10,000 nt of DNA. Source: Actinidia chinensis. Lineage: Eukaryota; Streptophyta; Magnoliopsida; Ericales; Actinidiaceae. Below, piece by piece: positions 7,175-10,000 of this stretch. Each line of letters starts with the position of its first letter. Position 1 is the stretch's first letter. Location of the stretch: the NCBI GenBank assembly GCA_009663005.1, contig CM018913.1, positions 15,068,584-15,078,583 on the forward strand. Reading direction: 5' to 3'. A program made the translations under genes and the position numbers. The notes beneath the pieces are model-generated. The model was given only the letters and a program-made list of their open reading frames with translations. It ran no database searches and was not told the DNA's origin.

Positions 7175-8342
7175 TTACTCATCCATATTAGGAACTATGA
7201 GTAGAGGTAGCAATCCTAGATACTCTTTCAATTGCTGGAAGGCCATCTCGGACTCGTTTGTCCATTCAAAGACTTTATTCTTTCTCAGAATTTTGAAGAA
7301 TGACAAGCACTTATGTACTGACTTTGAAAGAAATCTGTTACAAATGGCTACTCTCCCAATCAATAGTTTTACCTTGTGTATGTTTTTGGGCAAGTTCATT
7401 ATGAGCAGAGCCTAAATTTGGTCTGGGTTTGCCTCAATCCCATGCTTAGTTGGAAGCTAAGAAATTTTCCCGAAGAAACACCAAAAATGCACTTAAAAGG
7501 GTTTATCATCATGTGATGCCTTCGCCAAATGCCAAACGCCTTCTCTAGGTGGGTAATGTAATCAGCTACTTTCAAGATTTTTGACCAGCATGTCATCTAT
7601 GTAGACCTCCATAGTTTTTCCAGTCATTTCTTTGAACATCTTGTTGACTAGTCTTTCGTACGTCGCCCCTGCGTTCTTCAATCCAAAAGGCATGACCTTG
7701 TAGCAGTATAACCCCCTTTCTGTGATAAAAGAGGTATTCTCCACATCGGACGGATGCATCTTGATTTGATGATACCCTGAGAAGGCATCCATAAAGCTAA
7801 AAAGCTTATGTTTGGAGATCGCATCAATAATTAGATCAATTTTGGACAAAAGAAAACTATATTTTGGATAGGCCTTGTTAAGGTCGGTAAAGTCAGCACA
7901 TACTCTCCACTTTCCCCTATTTTTAGGTGCGACAACAACTTTGGCAAGCCAGTCTGTATAATGGGATTTCCTAATAACATTGGCCTTGATGAGCTTAACC
8001 ACTTCCTCTTCTATAACCTTTAGTCACTCATGAGTAAACTTTCTTCTCTTTTGGCGAATAGGGAGATGATCCGGGTTTGATGGATAATTTGTGGATGGCA
8101 ATTTGTAGATCTATCCCTGGAACGTCACCTTGTGACCAGACAAACATGTCATAATTTTTCTTCAAAAATTTGACCAAGGCATTTCGTAGCTCCTCAGTCA
8201 ACTCTGTCCCGATCATGACATGGTGATCTAGATAGTTGGAATGTATAGAAATCTGGGCCACATCTTCTAGAGGCTTGGTATTCTCTATCTCCCGAGGATC
8301 AATAAGAGTTATTTCCTCCATTTCATCCCTCAATGCCTCCAT
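7175..8342 (-). pseudogene. Reverse transcriptase with N-terminal linker, frameshifted
   Basis: The N-terminal part (8342-8028) has the pre-RT motifs LRNALVKFLKKNYDMFVWS and DVPGIDLQIAIHKL. After a frameshift near 8020 come the fingers and palm: WLAKVVVAPKNRGKWRVCADF, DLNKAYPKYSF, FSFMDAFSGYHQI (catalytic Asp at 7787-7789), ITERGLYCYKVMPFGLKNAGATY and VYIDDMLVK (YxDD Asp pair at 7592-7597). All three catalytic Asp codons are intact. A second frameshift near 7570-7600 leads to HLEKAFGIWRRHHMMINPFKC, a third near 7440 to MNLPKNIHKVKLLIGR and the connection (FEWTNESEMAFQQLK). RT copies the element RNA into cDNA in the cytoplasmic particle. This is the best preserved module. Confidence 0.9.
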
Positions 8343-8369
8343 CTCAGCCTCTTTTATTTATAGTTGCTA

Positions 8370-8894
8370 TTAGGCACCTGGCTTTGAAGGGGATTCAATT
8401 TTCATAGTTGAAATGAAGCATTTTCTGACAATTTTCTGGTCACCCCTCACCTCACTTACCCCTGTCGAAGTGGGAAACTTCATTATCAGGTAGTAAGTAG
8501 ATGTGTTCACTTTGATTTTCCCCAGTGTAGGGTGACCCAGGATTGCATTGTAGGGTGAGGGGTAATCCACAACAATGAAGTCTTGCCAAACTATGGTCTG
8601 GTGGGGCTCCGTTCCCAAAGTCAAGGGCAAGTTGATCCACTCCAGTGGATTTGTCGAATTTCTTCTAAACTTGACCAAAAAGGTGTTAAAAGGCTGAAGC
8701 TTATCTCATTTGATCTTCATTTTGTCAAAAGCCGAGATGAATAAGACATTGGTTGAACTCCCATTGTCGATCAAGATCCTTTGCACGTTGAAATTGGCAA
8801 TTGTGGCGGAGAGGACTAAAGCATCATCATGGGGTAGGTGCAATCCCCTCAAATCATCATTGGTAAAGGTGATGGGATGGTAAGCTTCATTCAT
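8370..8894 (-). pseudogene. Aspartic protease (retropepsin-like)
   Basis: The active-site strand reads [14 protein letters not shown], with the catalytic Asp codon at 8766-8768; D-N-G-S-S is a common variant in Tat-type proteases. Upstream is [23 protein letters not shown], cut to its recognisable parts ITFTNDDL and HDDALV, typical of the Gag-protease junction. Downstream in the same frame are [10 protein letters not shown] and [10 protein letters not shown], the C-terminal half with the ILG motif. A stop at 8706-8708 splits the domain, and stops near 8367 separate it from the RT linker. The protease would cut the Gag-Pol polyprotein in the particle. Confidence 0.85.
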
Positions 8895-10000
8895 TGGCCC
8901 TGAGAGGTTGTAACTTCTTCTTTAGACCATCCACTAGCTTCTCGTGCATGTCTTTTTCTTGACGAGCTTGAACATCCTCTTGATCCAAAACCCCATGGAT
9001 AGTTTGGATGTTGCCTGCTGTCAGCCTGTTGTCGCCATATCTCCTATCTAGAAAATCAGGTTGAGGGCGAATGGCTACATACTTTCTTAGATATCCTTTT
9101 TTGATTAGGTCAGCTATCTGTTCCTTCAACTAAAAATAATTTTTGATGTTGTGCCCCTGGTCCCTATGAAACTCATAAGAATTATTCTTGTTTCTCTTGA
9201 CGGAGTTGGTCTTGATCTTCCCCGGCCACTTTACAAATTTCTCATTCTTGTTTTTCATGAGCACTTGAGTAATAGGGATGTTAAGAGGAGGTAATATTTG
9301 GTCGGGTAGGCGACGTGGCGTATGGAGACATCGATCGTTAGTCCTTCTCCTTAATTCTTGGTCCGACCTCTTGCTTTTCACTTCGCCCCTATAGTTTAAT
9401 CGTCGGGTATCAGTCTCTTTTCTCTTGTGATCCTCCCTTCCTCACCTTCTCTACTTGGCCTTGGCTAACTCCTCAACAACAATATACTTGTCAGTCTTGC
9501 TTTGTAGTGTCGACACGGTTTCGGGGACATTCTTGGAGAACGAGTCGAATAGTTGGCCTAGGCGAAGTCCTTCCATCATGGCTATGACCACCACTTTATC
9601 ACTGGGGTCTTCTACCTCCAGAACAGCCTGATTGAACTGCTTGACGTAATCTTTCAAGCTTTCTCCCTTTTTTTAGTGAACTGTGAAGAAGTGAGAGGCA
9701 TTTTTTGTTTGACCCTCTAGCTCATGAAATTGGCGACAAATAGTTTGCTCAGGTCATCAAACCAATCAATGGTTCTCGGAGTAAACTTCCTAAACCAAGA
9801 TCTCGCCGGGCCCTTTAGAGTAGATGAAAAAGCTTTATACATAACCTCGTCCGAGTACCCTTGGAGCGACATCAAGTTCTTGTAGGAATCTAGGTGGGAT
9901 GGCAGCATAAACCTAGAAGAAATTCTAACTCTCATCACCCATTTTGTGAATGGAGGCTCAGTTTGTCTTATCAAGACATCCATAGTGATCGGGGCATTTG
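8895..10000 (-). pseudogene. Gag (capsid/nucleocapsid), partial at the right edge and degenerate
   Basis: The frame is open to the window edge (NAPIT before the Met at 9983), so Gag begins outside. The capsid part shows [34 protein letters not shown] and [12 protein letters not shown], the retrotransposon gag domain; after a stop at about 9717 and a frameshift it continues as [19 protein letters not shown] and [15 protein letters not shown]. The nucleocapsid region (9381-9130) has KFVKWPGKIKT and FHRDQGHNI. The expected Cys residues around that zinc knuckle are Tyr. The C-terminal segment is [17 protein letters not shown], typical of this lineage. Stops at 9717, 9451, 9130 and 8887 break it. 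Gag would form the virus-like particle and bind element RNA. Confidence 0.85.

Larger units (their letters stand above)
1726..10000 (-). mobile_element. Tat-lineage Ty3/gypsy LTR retrotransposon, degenerate, truncated by the window edge
   Basis: On the - strand the order is Gag, aspartic protease, RT, RNase H, archaeal-type RNase H, integrase. Integrase after RT/RNase H defines Ty3/gypsy, and the additional RNase H plus an opposite-strand gene downstream of integrase is the Tat pattern (Ogre, Retand and Grande relatives). No chromodomain follows integrase, which argues against chromoviruses. All modules contain stops and frameshifts, so this copy is non-autonomous. The 5' LTR and the start of gag lie beyond 10000. 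The left border is not determined: the coordinate given is the outermost promoter element assigned to the antisense gene, and the element may extend past base 1. Confidence 0.85.

Noticed and set aside
8452..8640. Second - strand open frame overlapping the protease
   Set aside because: It lies in another frame of the same DNA; the overlapping frame carries [10 protein letters not shown] and ILGHPTL, typical of the lineage.

Overview
The window is plant nuclear DNA dominated by one decayed LTR retrotransposon of the Ty3/gypsy superfamily. The pol order, the second (archaeal-type) RNase H between RT/RNase H and integrase, and a spliced opposite-strand gene beyond integrase all point to the Tat lineage, which is known only from plants. 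The host species cannot be read from the sequence. There are no bacterial features: no operons, ribosome binding sites or RNA genes.

Layout. Positions 1-260 hold a tandem array with a 60-bp dimeric unit. Positions 261-1725 are AT-rich and non-coding. Positions 1726-1824 carry promoter-like elements for the + strand (an E2F-type site and a TATA box). Positions 1952-4365 are a + strand gene in four proposed exons with three short introns; it encodes the plant 'putative gypsy type transposon' protein (Pfam Transposase_28 type) with a coiled coil and an acidic tail. Positions 4366-5015 are an AT-rich spacer with a degenerate 17-18 bp GGCRA repeat. Positions 5016-10000 on the - strand are integrase, archaeal-type RNase H, RNase H/connection, reverse transcriptase, protease and gag, read from right to left in the element's 5'->3' order as gag-PR-RT-RH-aRH-INT. 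Gag runs off the right edge, so the 5' LTR, primer-binding site and start of gag are outside. No 3' LTR or polypurine tract could be found on the left.

How it works together. The - strand polyprotein would package, reverse-transcribe and integrate the element. The + strand gene lies between integrase and the expected 3' LTR and converges on pol, the position known for antisense ORFs of Tat elements such as Grande and Retand. Because it is antisense to the genomic RNA, its introns would not be spliced out during retrotransposition.

The copy is dead. Every coding module has in-frame stops or frameshifts. The integrase has Asn at its second catalytic Asp, the Gag zinc knuckle has lost both Cys, and the archaeal-type RNase H lacks its first Asp. 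Many of the changes are C->T/G->A, as expected from deamination of methylated cytosines. The RT catalytic Asp residues and the protease active site are still readable.
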